Shown: positions 1 to 4,770, counted from the stretch's first letter. The stretch: DNA of 6,449 nt from DASYYE01 sp035946955 (GCA_035946955.1 DASYYE010000508.1:1-6449); one strand, 5' to 3'. Notes: generated by a model not told the origin, from the sequence alone. Translations and numbers: made by a program.

Positions 1-527
1 TACGCCTGGAAGCGGAGCGCCAGCCGGGCCAGGCCCCGGGTGGCGCGCGCCTGAGATTCTGTGAAGGCCAGCACGCTGATCGTGACGTCGGGGTCCAGAC
101 CCTGCTGGTTCGGGTGGGCGTGGTGGCGGTTGTGCTTGCTGACCCACCAGCCGTAACTCAGCCCGATGCCCAGGTTCCCGTGCAGGATACCGACGATGTA
201 GTTCGCCCGCCGGGAGCGCGTGATCTGCCGGTGCCCGGCATCATGGCCCAGGAAGCCCACCTGGGTGAACATCCCGGCCAGGAACACGGCGACCGCGAGC
301 TGCCACCAGGAGTCGCCCAGCACGGCGAACACAGCCCACCCGGCGGCGAACAGCGCGGCGGTGACCGTGATCTTCCAGGCGTAGTACCACGGCCGCCGGT
401 CCAGCAGCCCTGCCCGCCTGACCTGCCGTGACAGCTCGGCGTATTCGCTGCCCGGCCCCCGCGGGGAGGACGAGGCCGAGAGTGGCTGCCGCCAGAGTGG
501 GGCAGCCCTCGCTTCGGGGGATCGCAC
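1..527 (-). CDS. Membrane fatty acid desaturase, N-terminal part (runs off left edge)
   Basis: This is an integral-membrane di-iron fatty acid desaturase, which would introduce a double bond into acyl chains of membrane lipids or acyl-CoA. About 175 codons are visible. Two of the three histidine boxes are present: HDAGHRQ from about residue 95 and HNRHHAHPN from about residue 132. A hydrophobic stretch at about residues 58-92 (KITVTAALFAAGWAVF and following) precedes the first box, as is usual in the family. The third box (QxxHH) and the C-terminus lie beyond the window. I chose the GTG at 527-525 because a strong AGGAG (534-538) sits 6 bases upstream and an in-frame stop lies just before it (537-539). 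The gene stands alone here, with about 400 bases of non-coding DNA upstream. The family call is secure; the regiospecificity of the desaturation cannot be told. A separate C-terminal desaturase fragment lies at 5821-6015. Confidence 0.95.
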   Translation of the reverse strand, partial: MRSPEARAAPLWRQPLSASSSPRGPGSEYAELSRQVRRAGLLDRRPWYYAWKITVTAALFAAGWAVFAVLGDSWWQLAVAVFLAGMFTQVGFLGHDAGHRQITRSRRANYIVGILHGNLGIGLSYGWWVSKHNRHHAHPNQQGLDPDVTISVLAFTESQARATRGLARLALRFQA

Positions 528-860
528 CAGGAACTCCTAGGAAGCGCATCGGTCCGGTAATGCGCCGCCGGGGTCCCGGGCGGAGGTACCTGGCCCAGCA
601 CTCAGGTCATCAGAACGCCGTCGGCTTGGGTGGGTACCTTCCTCAACCATATTCCAACTTGGCTGGTTCCCCAGTGACCTGATGAGCTGGCGCCGCTGTC
701 AACCCGGTTCCCCGGGCAGCGAGCTCCGCGATCGTCAGCTCATCAGGTCAGGATGCTTATGGACTTCTCATGCGTTGCTGTGAGGGCAGCGGCTCGGGTG
801 AGGGCTTCTCCGGCGGTATCGCCGGGTCGGCGCCTGTGCTGGTCGAGCCGGGCCGGGATG
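528..860. other. Intergenic region upstream of the desaturase
   Basis: I see no credible gene in this stretch on either strand; open frames here have random-looking, Arg/Pro/Gly-rich translations. It must hold the desaturase promoter on the minus strand. The only AT-richer patch is at about 645-663 (AACCATATTCCAACTTGG), but no convincing -10/-35 pair can be named. The 15-bp inverted repeat at 675-750 is the most conspicuous element. Confidence 0.5.
675..750. repeat. Perfect 15-bp inverted repeat with 46-base spacer
   Basis: The arm TGACCTGATGAGCTG at 675-689 is exactly matched by its reverse complement at 736-750. The repeat lies in the gap between the desaturase start and the csbD-like stop. 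A related but shorter string, AGGTCATCAG, occurs at 605-614. It could be a paired operator for the desaturase promoter, a long-loop RNA hairpin, or a remnant of a small mobile element. No poly-T run follows either arm, so a classical terminator is not favoured. Confidence 0.6.
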
Positions 861-889
861 GCCCCGCCCCACCTCGGATGAGGCGGGGC
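861..889 (-). terminator. GC-rich hairpin terminator after csbD-like gene
   Basis: GCCCCGCC (861-868) pairs perfectly with GGCGGGGC (882-889) across a 13-base loop that can itself fold as CCTC/GAGG. The hairpin lies 46 bases past the stop of the csbD-like gene on the minus strand. There is no U-tract, which is common for actinobacterial terminators. It would end the slipin-csbD transcript. Confidence 0.6.
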
Positions 890-935
890 GGGTGGATGGG
901 AGCCCTGCTGCGTTTGCTTCAGCGCGGAGGGCGGG

Positions 936-1109
936 TTAGTGCCGGAGGGCGTCCTTGACGTTGGCACCGGCAGTTTTGATGTTGCCCCTGGCCGGGTCGG
1001 TACGGCCTTCGGTGCGCAGTCGGCGGCTTCCAGTTGCGCGGCCGACACGCTTCTTGACGCCACCTTTGGCGGCTTCGGCCTGGTGGGCGATTATGCGGAA
1101 GATGTTCAT
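936..1109 (-). CDS. CsbD-like small stress protein (57 aa)
   Basis: The 57-residue product has the CsbD family pattern: a Lys/Arg-rich stretch with 'KKRVGRATGSRRLRTEGR' at about residues 19-36, then 'ARGNIKTAGANVKDAL' at about 40-55. This matches the family's typical K..VG..TG...L..EG..D...G..K.....VKD layout. CsbD proteins are small, soluble, general-stress proteins of unknown biochemical role. The ATG at 1109 is supported by a purine-rich GAGGAAG 6 bases upstream (1116-1122). The gene follows the slipin gene by about 120 bases in the same direction, so the two may share a transcript, and a GC-rich hairpin follows. The usual N-terminus (an M..D...G motif) is replaced here by 'MNIFRIIAHQAEAAKGG', so this is a divergent member. 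Family confidence is fairly high; function is unknown. Confidence 0.82.
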   Translation of the reverse strand: MNIFRIIAHQAEAAKGGVKKRVGRATGSRRLRTEGRTDPARGNIKTAGANVKDALRH

Positions 1110-1229
1110 CGGGGACTTCCTCTCAGGGCTCTATTCCGCCGGCGTGGACGTTCGACCGGGGACATTCGGGGCATGCTGGCAGGGGGCAGCGGCGGCCGGG
1201 CAGCAGCCAACGGGAACCGGCGGCACTGT

Positions 1230-2096
1230 TCAGACGGCGGCGGGTGTTTTCGGTGCGGTGTTGAGTGGCGCGGTGGTGGCGGCGTTGGCCGGCAGACCGG
1301 CGGGCAGTGTGAGGGCGGGTGTTTGGGGCATAGGCCGCGGGGTGTCTGCTGTGTCCTGGGTGCCGGTGGCTGGGGTCTGGGGCTGGCTGGGGTCTGGGGC
1401 TGCGCGGTCGAAGAAGCGCAGCAGTTCCACGGGGACGGGCATGACGAGGGTGCTGTTTTTCTCGGCGGCGACCTCGACGATGGTCTGGAGCAGCCGCAGT
1501 TGCAGGGCGGCGGGGTCGGCGGCCATGACGGTGGCGGCCTGGGCGAGTTTCTTGGATGCCTGGAACTCGCCGTCGGCAGAGATGATCCGGGCGCGGCGTT
1601 CCCGTTCGGCTTCGGCCTGGCGTGACATGGAGCGTTTCATCGACTCGGGCAGGGAGACGTCTTTGACCTCGACCCGTTCCACGCGGATGCCCCAGGGCTG
1701 CTCGGTGGGGGCGTCGATGACGTCCTTGAGGTGGGCGTTGACTTTCTCGCGCTCGGACAGCAGCTGGTCCATGTCGCTTTGGCCGATCACTGACCGCAGC
1801 GAGGTCTGGGCGACCTGGGAGACGGCGTAGGTGTAGTTCTGCACGTTGATGATTGCTTTGAATGGGTCGATGACCCGGTAGTAGACGACGGCGTCCACGC
1901 GCAGGGTGACGTTGTCGCGGGTGATGGCTTCCTGGCCTGGCACGGCCGCCACGACGATCTGCATGTTGACCTTGCGGAGCCGGTCTGTGAACGGGTTGAC
2001 CCAGGTCAGCCCCGCCTCCCGGACGCCGGGCAGCGCCCGCCCGAAGCGGAAGACAATGCCCTTCTCGTACTGCGTAATGATCTTGAAGCCGAACAT
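1230..2096 (-). CDS. Slipin/stomatin-type SPFH (band 7) protein
   Basis: This 288-aa protein belongs to the slipin branch of the SPFH/band 7 family, which organises membrane microdomains and associates with stress and proteolysis functions. The SPFH core spans about residues 6-180, with the landmarks QYEKGIVFRFGR (9-20), TWVNPFTDRLRKV (31-43), ITRDNVTLRVDAVVYYRV (58-75), the LLSERE segment (112-117) and VEVKDVSLPESMKR (142-155). An oligomerisation helix, AEAERERRAR (161-170), follows, then ADGEFQASKKLAQAA and EKNSTLVMPVPVELL. The last 55 or so residues are a Pro/Ala/Thr-rich, probably disordered tail. I chose the ATG at 2096 because homology begins within a few residues of it; the open frame extends to 2309 but that part looks non-coding. 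The N-terminal membrane helix normal in slipins is missing from this start, and nothing hydrophobic precedes it in frame. A csbD-like gene follows. Confidence 0.95.
   Translation of the reverse strand: MFGFKIITQYEKGIVFRFGRALPGVREAGLTWVNPFTDRLRKVNMQIVVAAVPGQEAITRDNVTLRVDAVVYYRVIDPFKAIINVQNYTYAVSQVAQTSLRSVIGQSDMDQLLSEREKVNAHLKDVIDAPTEQPWGIRVERVEVKDVSLPESMKRSMSRQAEAERERRARIISADGEFQASKKLAQAATVMAADPAALQLRLLQTIVEVAAEKNSTLVMPVPVELLRFFDRAAPDPSQPQTPATGTQDTADTPRPMPQTPALTLPAGLPANAATTAPLNTAPKTPAAV
1368..1401. repeat. Perfect 17-bp tandem duplication in slipin tail
   Basis: GGCTGGGGTCTGGGGCT occurs twice head to tail (1368-1384 and 1385-1401) inside the part of the slipin gene that encodes the Pro-rich tail. 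As 17 is not a multiple of three, gain or loss of one unit would shift the frame and replace everything after about residue 240. Confidence 0.9.
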
Positions 2097-2441
2097 GTCG
2101 GCCGTCCTGTCCCTCGGCGCATGGCGCACCGGGATCACCTGAAACCGGGGACGGCGCTGGCGTGACTGCCGACGTTCGGAATACCCCCGGCCCAAATTCT
2201 TATTATTACACGCCAGAGAGAATAAAGCAAAATACTGGTAATTGGCTTTCGGGGTGCCAAGACCGGCGCATGCCTGCGGCGAGCGACGAGTACCCACAAA
2301 TTCCCCCAATGGCAGAGCGGGAAATCTCTCAGGCTCGGCGGCCCGGCGCGGGAAAGACCTTGCAGCATTGGTGGAAATAGCTCGGCCGGCTCACTGCCGC
2401 GCTACCCTACCGAGTCCGCTTGTCACAAATCGTCTCCGGAC
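2097..2441. other. Intergenic region between slipin and HicA-like gene
   Basis: I see no credible coding region here; open frames on both strands have no recognisable domain. The stretch holds a terminator candidate for the upstream operon (2412-2443) and an AT-rich promoter candidate (2200-2230). At 2321-2334 the plus strand reads GAAATCTCTCAGGC, resembling the 3' end of a glycine riboswitch, but the rest of that aptamer is not visible. Confidence 0.5.
2200..2230 (-). promoter_or_regulatory. Candidate promoter of the slipin-csbD unit
   Basis: In an AT-rich island (about 2194-2244) within GC-rich DNA, the minus strand shows TTGCTT (2230-2225), a 16-base spacer and TAATAA (2208-2203), close to a vegetative -35/-10 pair. 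Transcription would start near 2196, giving a leader of about 100 bases before the slipin ATG. A GGGTAT hexamer (2186-2181), like the -10 of actinobacterial SigB-type promoters, lies just downstream, but no matching GTTT -35 is found at the right spacing. Confidence 0.45.
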
Positions 2442-2443
2442 TC
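2412..2443 (-). terminator. Hairpin at end of the HicA-like gene
   Basis: GAGTCCG (2412-2418) is the reverse complement of CGGACTC (2437-2443), with an 18-base loop. The stem touches the stop codon of the HicA-like gene (2442-2444), where the winged-helix/STAS operon would end on the minus strand. Seven base pairs without a U-tract make this a modest candidate. Confidence 0.4.
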
Positions 2444-2750
2444 ACGGGCACTCAAGACGGCCCTGTGTGCCCGCCGGGGTGGGTCCGTAGCCGGCCTTGG
2501 ACAGCATCCGGCGCAGATTGACAACGGTCTGGGTGCTGATGTCCTTATGCCGGGGCGGGGTGAAGTATTCGGTCTGGGAGCCGATGGTCACGGTGACTTT
2601 GCCGCCATCATGCTGCTCCTCGGCTGAGCCGACGGCTGCCAGCAGCGACAGCACCGCGTGCCATTCGATGTTGTGGCCAGCGGGGTGCTGGAAGATCTGG
2701 CGCAACGTGGTGCGTTGATGGTTGCTCAGGTGCAGTGATGGCGATGACAT
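2442..2750 (-). CDS. Small conserved actinobacterial protein, HicA-like fold suspected
   Basis: The product is 102 aa. It opens with 'HLSNHQRTTLRQIFQHP' (about residues 7-23), continues with 'NIEWHAVLSLLAAVG', then a strand-rich part 'GKVTVTIGSQTEYFTPP', and closes with 'RHKDISTQTVVNLRRMLSKAGYGP'. The helix-strand-strand-strand-helix order and the final 'lrrmL.kaGy' resemble HicA-type double-stranded-RNA-binding folds; such proteins are often annotated as hypothetical or HicA-family. The catalytic GSH motif of true HicA toxins is not present and no HicB antitoxin lies beside it, so toxin activity is doubtful. AGGAG (2756-2760) stands 5 bases before the ATG, a strong ribosome site. The gene lies 55 bases after the STAS gene in the same direction and is probably the last gene of that operon. 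Confidence 0.78.
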   Translation of the reverse strand: MSSPSLHLSNHQRTTLRQIFQHPAGHNIEWHAVLSLLAAVGSAEEQHDGGKVTVTIGSQTEYFTPPRHKDISTQTVVNLRRMLSKAGYGPTPAGTQGRLECP

Positions 2751-2805
2751 CTATGCTCCTAGTCCGCCATGCTCCATCAGTGGTGGCGGGCACCACCGGG
2801 GGAGG

Positions 2806-3333
2806 TTAGCAAGGTGTTCGATGCGTCGCGGGACGCGCCTGGATCACAACGTGAGAATCATTGATCTGGCCGCTGTCACCTCCTGCCGTGACGTCGCCGC
2901 CAGCGCCCTGGCCTGAGGTGCGGCGTGCAGCCGCTGAGCCGCCTGAGCGGCATCGGGGTCCGCTGCCACCCCCCGGGCCGCTGATCGCGGCCTGGATCGT
3001 CGGGAAGGTGCCAAGATGCAGGTGGAGTCCGGTGACGCCCAGTACCCGCTGCACGGGCGGGGGAGCCGCGGCTAGGCGCAGGAACCCGCCGGCTGCTCTG
3101 GCTCTGTGTTCGACGCCGACCAGCACGGCGAGCCCGCGCTCGTCGCAGTCAGTCACCCTGGACAGGTCGACGATGATCTGGCTGGAGCCGGATTGGAGCG
3201 AGCGGACGAGTCCGTCACGCAGGTCTGGGGCCCGGGCGGTGACCAGTTCGCCGCTCAGTTCGGCGATGGTGACGCCATTCGCTGTCCAGGTGGAGACACT
3301 GAGGTCCGGAGCGATCGCGGTGCCGGGTTCCAT
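2806..3333 (-). CDS. STAS-domain anti-sigma-factor antagonist-like protein, phosphoserine replaced
   Basis: The 175-aa product has a STAS domain at about residues 10-118, the fold of SpoIIAA/RsbV antagonists that bind a kinase anti-sigma factor and free the sigma factor. Visible landmarks are VTIAELSGEL (21-30), the strand QIIVDLSRVTDCD (52-64), RGLAVLVG and a final helix TIQAAIS. In classical antagonists the loop reads D-S-S/T-G and its first Ser is phosphorylated. Here it reads D64-E65-R66-G67, so the phosphosite is Glu, which may mimic phosphorylation or abolish the switch. A tail of about 55 Gly/Ala/Arg-rich residues follows the domain and looks disordered or out of frame in origin. The ATG at 3333 has AGGAG 7 bases upstream. 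The gene lies between the winged-helix gene (91-base gap) and the HicA-like gene. Confidence 0.9.
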   Translation of the reverse strand: MEPGTAIAPDLSVSTWTANGVTIAELSGELVTARAPDLRDGLVRSLQSGSSQIIVDLSRVTDCDERGLAVLVGVEHRARAAGGFLRLAAAPPPVQRVLGVTGLHLHLGTFPTIQAAISGPGGGSGPRCRSGGSAAARRTSGQGAGGDVTAGGDSGQINDSHVVIQARPATHRTPC

Positions 3334-3392
3334 GATTGGTCTCCTGTCAGATGAGACGGAAAGGGCTGCCTGACGGCGGCTGTGGCTCCGGC

Positions 3393-3441
3393 ACGCCAAA
3401 CGGTGTCCTCCTTCCGGGGCCCCCTCATCGGCGTTTGGCGT
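3393..3441 (-). repeat. 10-bp inverted repeat across the winged-helix stop codon
   Basis: ACGCCAAACG (3393-3402) and its exact reverse complement CGTTTGGCGT (3432-3441) flank the stop of the winged-helix gene (3425-3427), one arm lying inside the last codons. In the mRNA this makes a 10-bp stem with a 29-base loop between the winged-helix and STAS genes. It could act as an attenuator, mRNA stabiliser or partial terminator. Confidence 0.5.
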
Positions 3442-3709
3442 CCGCGAGCAGCGCGAGGACTTCGCCGACGGTCCGCTCGCGGCTGGTGGGCTCTGGCAGT
3501 GGCAGGTGCTCCACGATCTGGTAGCGGTTACGCCGCCCCTGCTTCTGCCTGTGGATGTAACCGGCGTCGGTCAGGTCGGCGACGATGCCGAAAGCGCTTC
3601 GTTCGGTGATCTCCAGGCTGGCCGCGATGTCGCGCAGCCGCATCCCTGGGTCGTGTGCGAGGAGGAGCAGTACGCGTCCGTGCCTGCTCAGAAAGCTCCA
3701 GCCCGCCAT
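3425..3709 (-). CDS. Small winged-helix (MarR-like) transcriptional regulator, copy 1
   Basis: The product is a compact 94-aa winged helix-turn-helix DNA-binding protein of an actinobacterial family starting 'MAGWSFL'. The helix preceding the HTH is RVLLLLAHDPGMRLRDIAASL (12-32), the recognition helix region is EITERSAFGIVADLTDAGY (33-51), and the wing is IHRQKQGRRNRYQI (52-65). The conserved end EPTSRERTVGEVLALL (73-88) is intact. There is no ligand or sensor domain. I chose the ATG at 3709 because family homology begins there. It lacks a ribosome site, and a -10-like TAATCT ends 7 bases before it, which suggests a leaderless mRNA. It heads a minus-strand cluster with STAS and HicA-like genes. 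Its promoter contains a TTTCTAGAAA palindrome also found before copy 2, so it may regulate itself and its paralogues. Confidence 0.92.
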   Translation of the reverse strand: MAGWSFLSRHGRVLLLLAHDPGMRLRDIAASLEITERSAFGIVADLTDAGYIHRQKQGRRNRYQIVEHLPLPEPTSRERTVGEVLALLADAKRR

Positions 3710-3716
3710 GTTAGGT

Positions 3717-3745
3717 AGATTACTATTTCTAGAAAAAAATTGCAA
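3717..3745 (-). promoter_or_regulatory. Promoter and palindromic operator candidate of winged-helix copy 1
   Basis: On the minus strand TTGCAA (3745-3740) is followed by a 17-base spacer and TAATCT (3722-3717), 7 bases before the ATG. The spacer holds the perfect palindrome TTTCTAGAAA (3726-3735). The 19-base string GCAATTTTTTTCTAGAAAT (3743-3725) recurs, with one change, at exactly the same distance from the start of copy 2. A site between -35 and -10 is a classical repressor position. Confidence 0.6.
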
Positions 3746-3769
3746 TATTCCATGCGGCGGGCATAGGGT
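3740..3769 (+). promoter_or_regulatory. Candidate divergent promoter for the 26-aa membrane protein
   Basis: TTGCAA (3740-3745) is its own reverse complement, so the same hexamer could serve as -35 in both directions. On the plus strand TAGGGT (3764-3769) follows after 18 bases, fitting the TAGNNT form of actinobacterial -10 boxes. Transcription would begin near 3776, about 63 bases before the small ORF. Confidence 0.35.
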
Positions 3770-3838
3770 TCATGGCAGACAGCAGGACTAGCCGCTGATG
3801 GCGGCCAGATACCCCGAGGTCGCTGAAGGGAGCAGGCC

Positions 3839-3919
3839 ATGATCTTCATCGGCCTGGTAGTGGTAGTCGTCGTCGTGTTCGGAGTAGTCGTGATGCCGCG
3901 TCTCAGGCGGAAGCTCTAG
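3839..3919 (+). CDS. 26-aa single-span membrane peptide
   Basis: This small ORF begins at ATG 3839 and ends at TAG 3917-3919. Its product reads MIFIGLVVVVVVVFGVVVMP followed by RLRRKL: an uninterrupted Val-rich hydrophobic segment (residues 2-19) long enough to cross a membrane, then a short basic tail expected to stay in the cytoplasm. A GGGAG ribosome site (3827-3831) lies 7 bases upstream, and a 7-bp hairpin follows 36 bases after the stop. A divergent promoter candidate shared with the winged-helix gene lies upstream. I do not recognise a named family. Such peptides often modulate a membrane partner, but none can be named here. The call rests on the clean ribosome site, hydrophobic design and flanking signals; chance cannot be excluded at this length. 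Confidence 0.58.
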   Translation: MIFIGLVVVVVVVFGVVVMPRLRRKL

Positions 3920-3955
3920 CTGGCCCGCGACGCGACCAGTCCTCACGGTCCCGAC

Positions 3956-3979
3956 GCCGGGTCATCCGCCGTACCCGGC
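3956..3979 (+). terminator. Hairpin after the small membrane ORF
   Basis: GCCGGGT (3956-3962) and ACCCGGC (3973-3979) form a perfect 7-bp stem with a 10-base loop, 36 bases after the stop of the 26-aa ORF. No U-tract follows. Confidence 0.45.
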
Positions 3980-4285
3980 CACCCGCGAGGTGACGAGTAA
4001 GGAGCGAGTTAGGGGGGCACCCCCCTGGAGTAGCAGGCGGATGCCAATCCAGGCGTTGCCCGGGTGGCCGAGGCACCTGAGCGTCTCGGCCACCCGCGTG
4101 ATGACCTGGCCACTGGCAGGCGGCCGATCGGCCTGCGAGACCAGGCTGCGGGTGTCAGGTCCAGGGCGTGCCGAGCGAGGCCAGCAGGATACTGACCCGA
4201 CCGTATGGTTGACGGCCCAGTTGTCAGTGCAGGCCCCTCGTGGCGTGCCTGGGCGGCGGCGTCGGCGGGCGTGCCCGCGAAGGGC
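3980..4285. other. Unassigned stretch with two strong hairpins
   Basis: I recognise no gene here on either strand, although frames are open by virtue of high GC. Two dyads stand out: A-GGGGGG-CA-CCCCCC-T at 4011-4026, and a perfect 12-bp inverted repeat CGGGTGGCCGAG / CTCGGCCACCCG (4061-4072 and 4085-4096). The string CGGCCACCCGCG is also directly repeated (3976-3987 and 4087-4098). The stretch leads into a block of gene remnants and may itself be decayed coding DNA. Confidence 0.45.
4061..4096. terminator. Perfect 12-bp stem, 12-base loop hairpin
   Basis: CGGGTGGCCGAG (4061-4072) is exactly complementary to CTCGGCCACCCG (4085-4096) around the loop GCACCTGAGCGT. It is the strongest stem seen in the window. 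With no U-tract and no certain gene directly beside it, terminator is the simplest reading, and it could act in either direction. A protein-binding dyad is an alternative. Confidence 0.45.
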
Positions 4286-4539
4286 TCACCGCGGGCCGGC
4301 GGATGAGGCAGGAGCGGCGAGCGCTCGGGCCCTGGCCAGTCGATTCGCGGCTCGCGCGGCGGCGTCACGTTCGTGCACCCACACGTCACCCCGGCCTTGC
4401 GGGCGGCGGCCACGGTCACCGTGTGGTCGGGGTGTGCGTGGGTCAGCAGGACCGCGCGGATGTCGCCGAGCGAACGGCCGGCGCCTTCCAGGTGTGACCG
4501 GATCTGCGGGAGGTGCCCGGGCAGCCCGCCGTCGACCAG
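4286..4539 (-). pseudogene. Frameshifted fragment of a metallo-beta-lactamase-fold hydrolase
   Basis: The minus strand from 4539 reads 'LVDGGLPGHLPQIRSHLEG', then 'RSLGDIRAVLLTHAHPDH', matching the N-terminal half of MBL-fold hydrolases, including the metal-binding HxHxDH motif (codons at 4423-4440). After 'TVTVAAARKAGV' the frame is lost. One base further on in phase the family pattern resumes as 'DVWVHERDAAARAA'. Insertion of a single G (C on the plus strand) at about 4387 would restore 'KAGVDVWVHERDA'. The N-terminal start and the C-terminal two thirds of the domain are missing, and the upstream side abuts a TetR fragment on the opposite strand. It therefore looks like an inactive remnant of a soluble hydrolase gene. 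A sequencing error could explain the shift but not the missing ends. Confidence 0.75.
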
Positions 4540-4542
4540 CCG

Positions 4543-4632
4543 GCGCGCTCGGTGGCCGAGCAGGCCGGGGTGTCATCCGAGACGATCTACAAGACCTTCG
4601 GCGGCAAGCCAGGGCTGATGTCGCGTGCGATG
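4543..4632 (+). pseudogene. TetR-family helix-turn-helix fragment
   Basis: The plus strand encodes 'RSVAEQAGVSSETIYKTFGG' followed by KPGLMSRAM, the classic second half of a TetR N-terminal DNA-binding domain (HTH with the YKTFGGK turn). Neither the first helix nor any ligand-binding domain is present. Upstream it runs into the inverted MBL fragment; downstream, at about 4620-4632, it runs into an inverted winged-helix fragment. The open frame continues to 4794 without homology. It is a remnant rather than a gene. Confidence 0.65.
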
Positions 4633-4676
4633 CACAGCAGTGCCTGCGCGTGGTTGGTCAGGAAGGTCCAGCCCAC
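4620..4676 (-). pseudogene. N-terminal fragment of a winged-helix regulator (third homologue)
   Basis: From the GTG at 4676 the minus strand reads MGWTFLTNHAQALLCIARD, the same family start as the regulator at 3425-3709 (there MAGWSFLSRHGRVLLLLAHD). Homology stops after residue 19 at about 4620, where the DNA becomes a TetR fragment on the other strand. None of the promoter motif found before the complete copies is present upstream. This is a truncated relic oriented opposite to copy 2, which starts 131 bases away. Confidence 0.7.
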
Positions 4677-4770
4677 GGCAGCCGGCGCGGGACCGGACCC
4701 TTCGGCTGCCCAGTCATGGCTATGGTCCGTGGGACCGGGGACCAGCAGCCTTATACTCGTAATCCAAGAC

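Noticed and set aside
743..1063. 106-codon minus-strand frame overlapping the csbD-like gene
   Set aside because: It is a different phase of the csbD-like sequence and crosses the terminator hairpin. The CsbD frame has a ribosome site and family match.
939..1830. Long plus-strand open frames (up to 291 codons) opposite the slipin and csbD-like genes
   Set aside because: They are antisense shadows of high-GC coding DNA, with Gly/Arg/Ser-rich translations and no domain, while the minus strand encodes clear families.
2097..2309. In-frame N-terminal extension of the slipin to 2309
   Set aside because: The added 71 residues show no homology or membrane helix, and the region contains the AT-rich promoter candidate.
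2216..2334. Possible glycine riboswitch: GAGAGA at 2216-2221 and GAAATCTCTCAGGC at 2321-2334 on the plus strand
   Set aside because: The conserved aptamer core (GCCGAAGG-GCAA type) is not found between the two pieces and no plus-strand gene follows.
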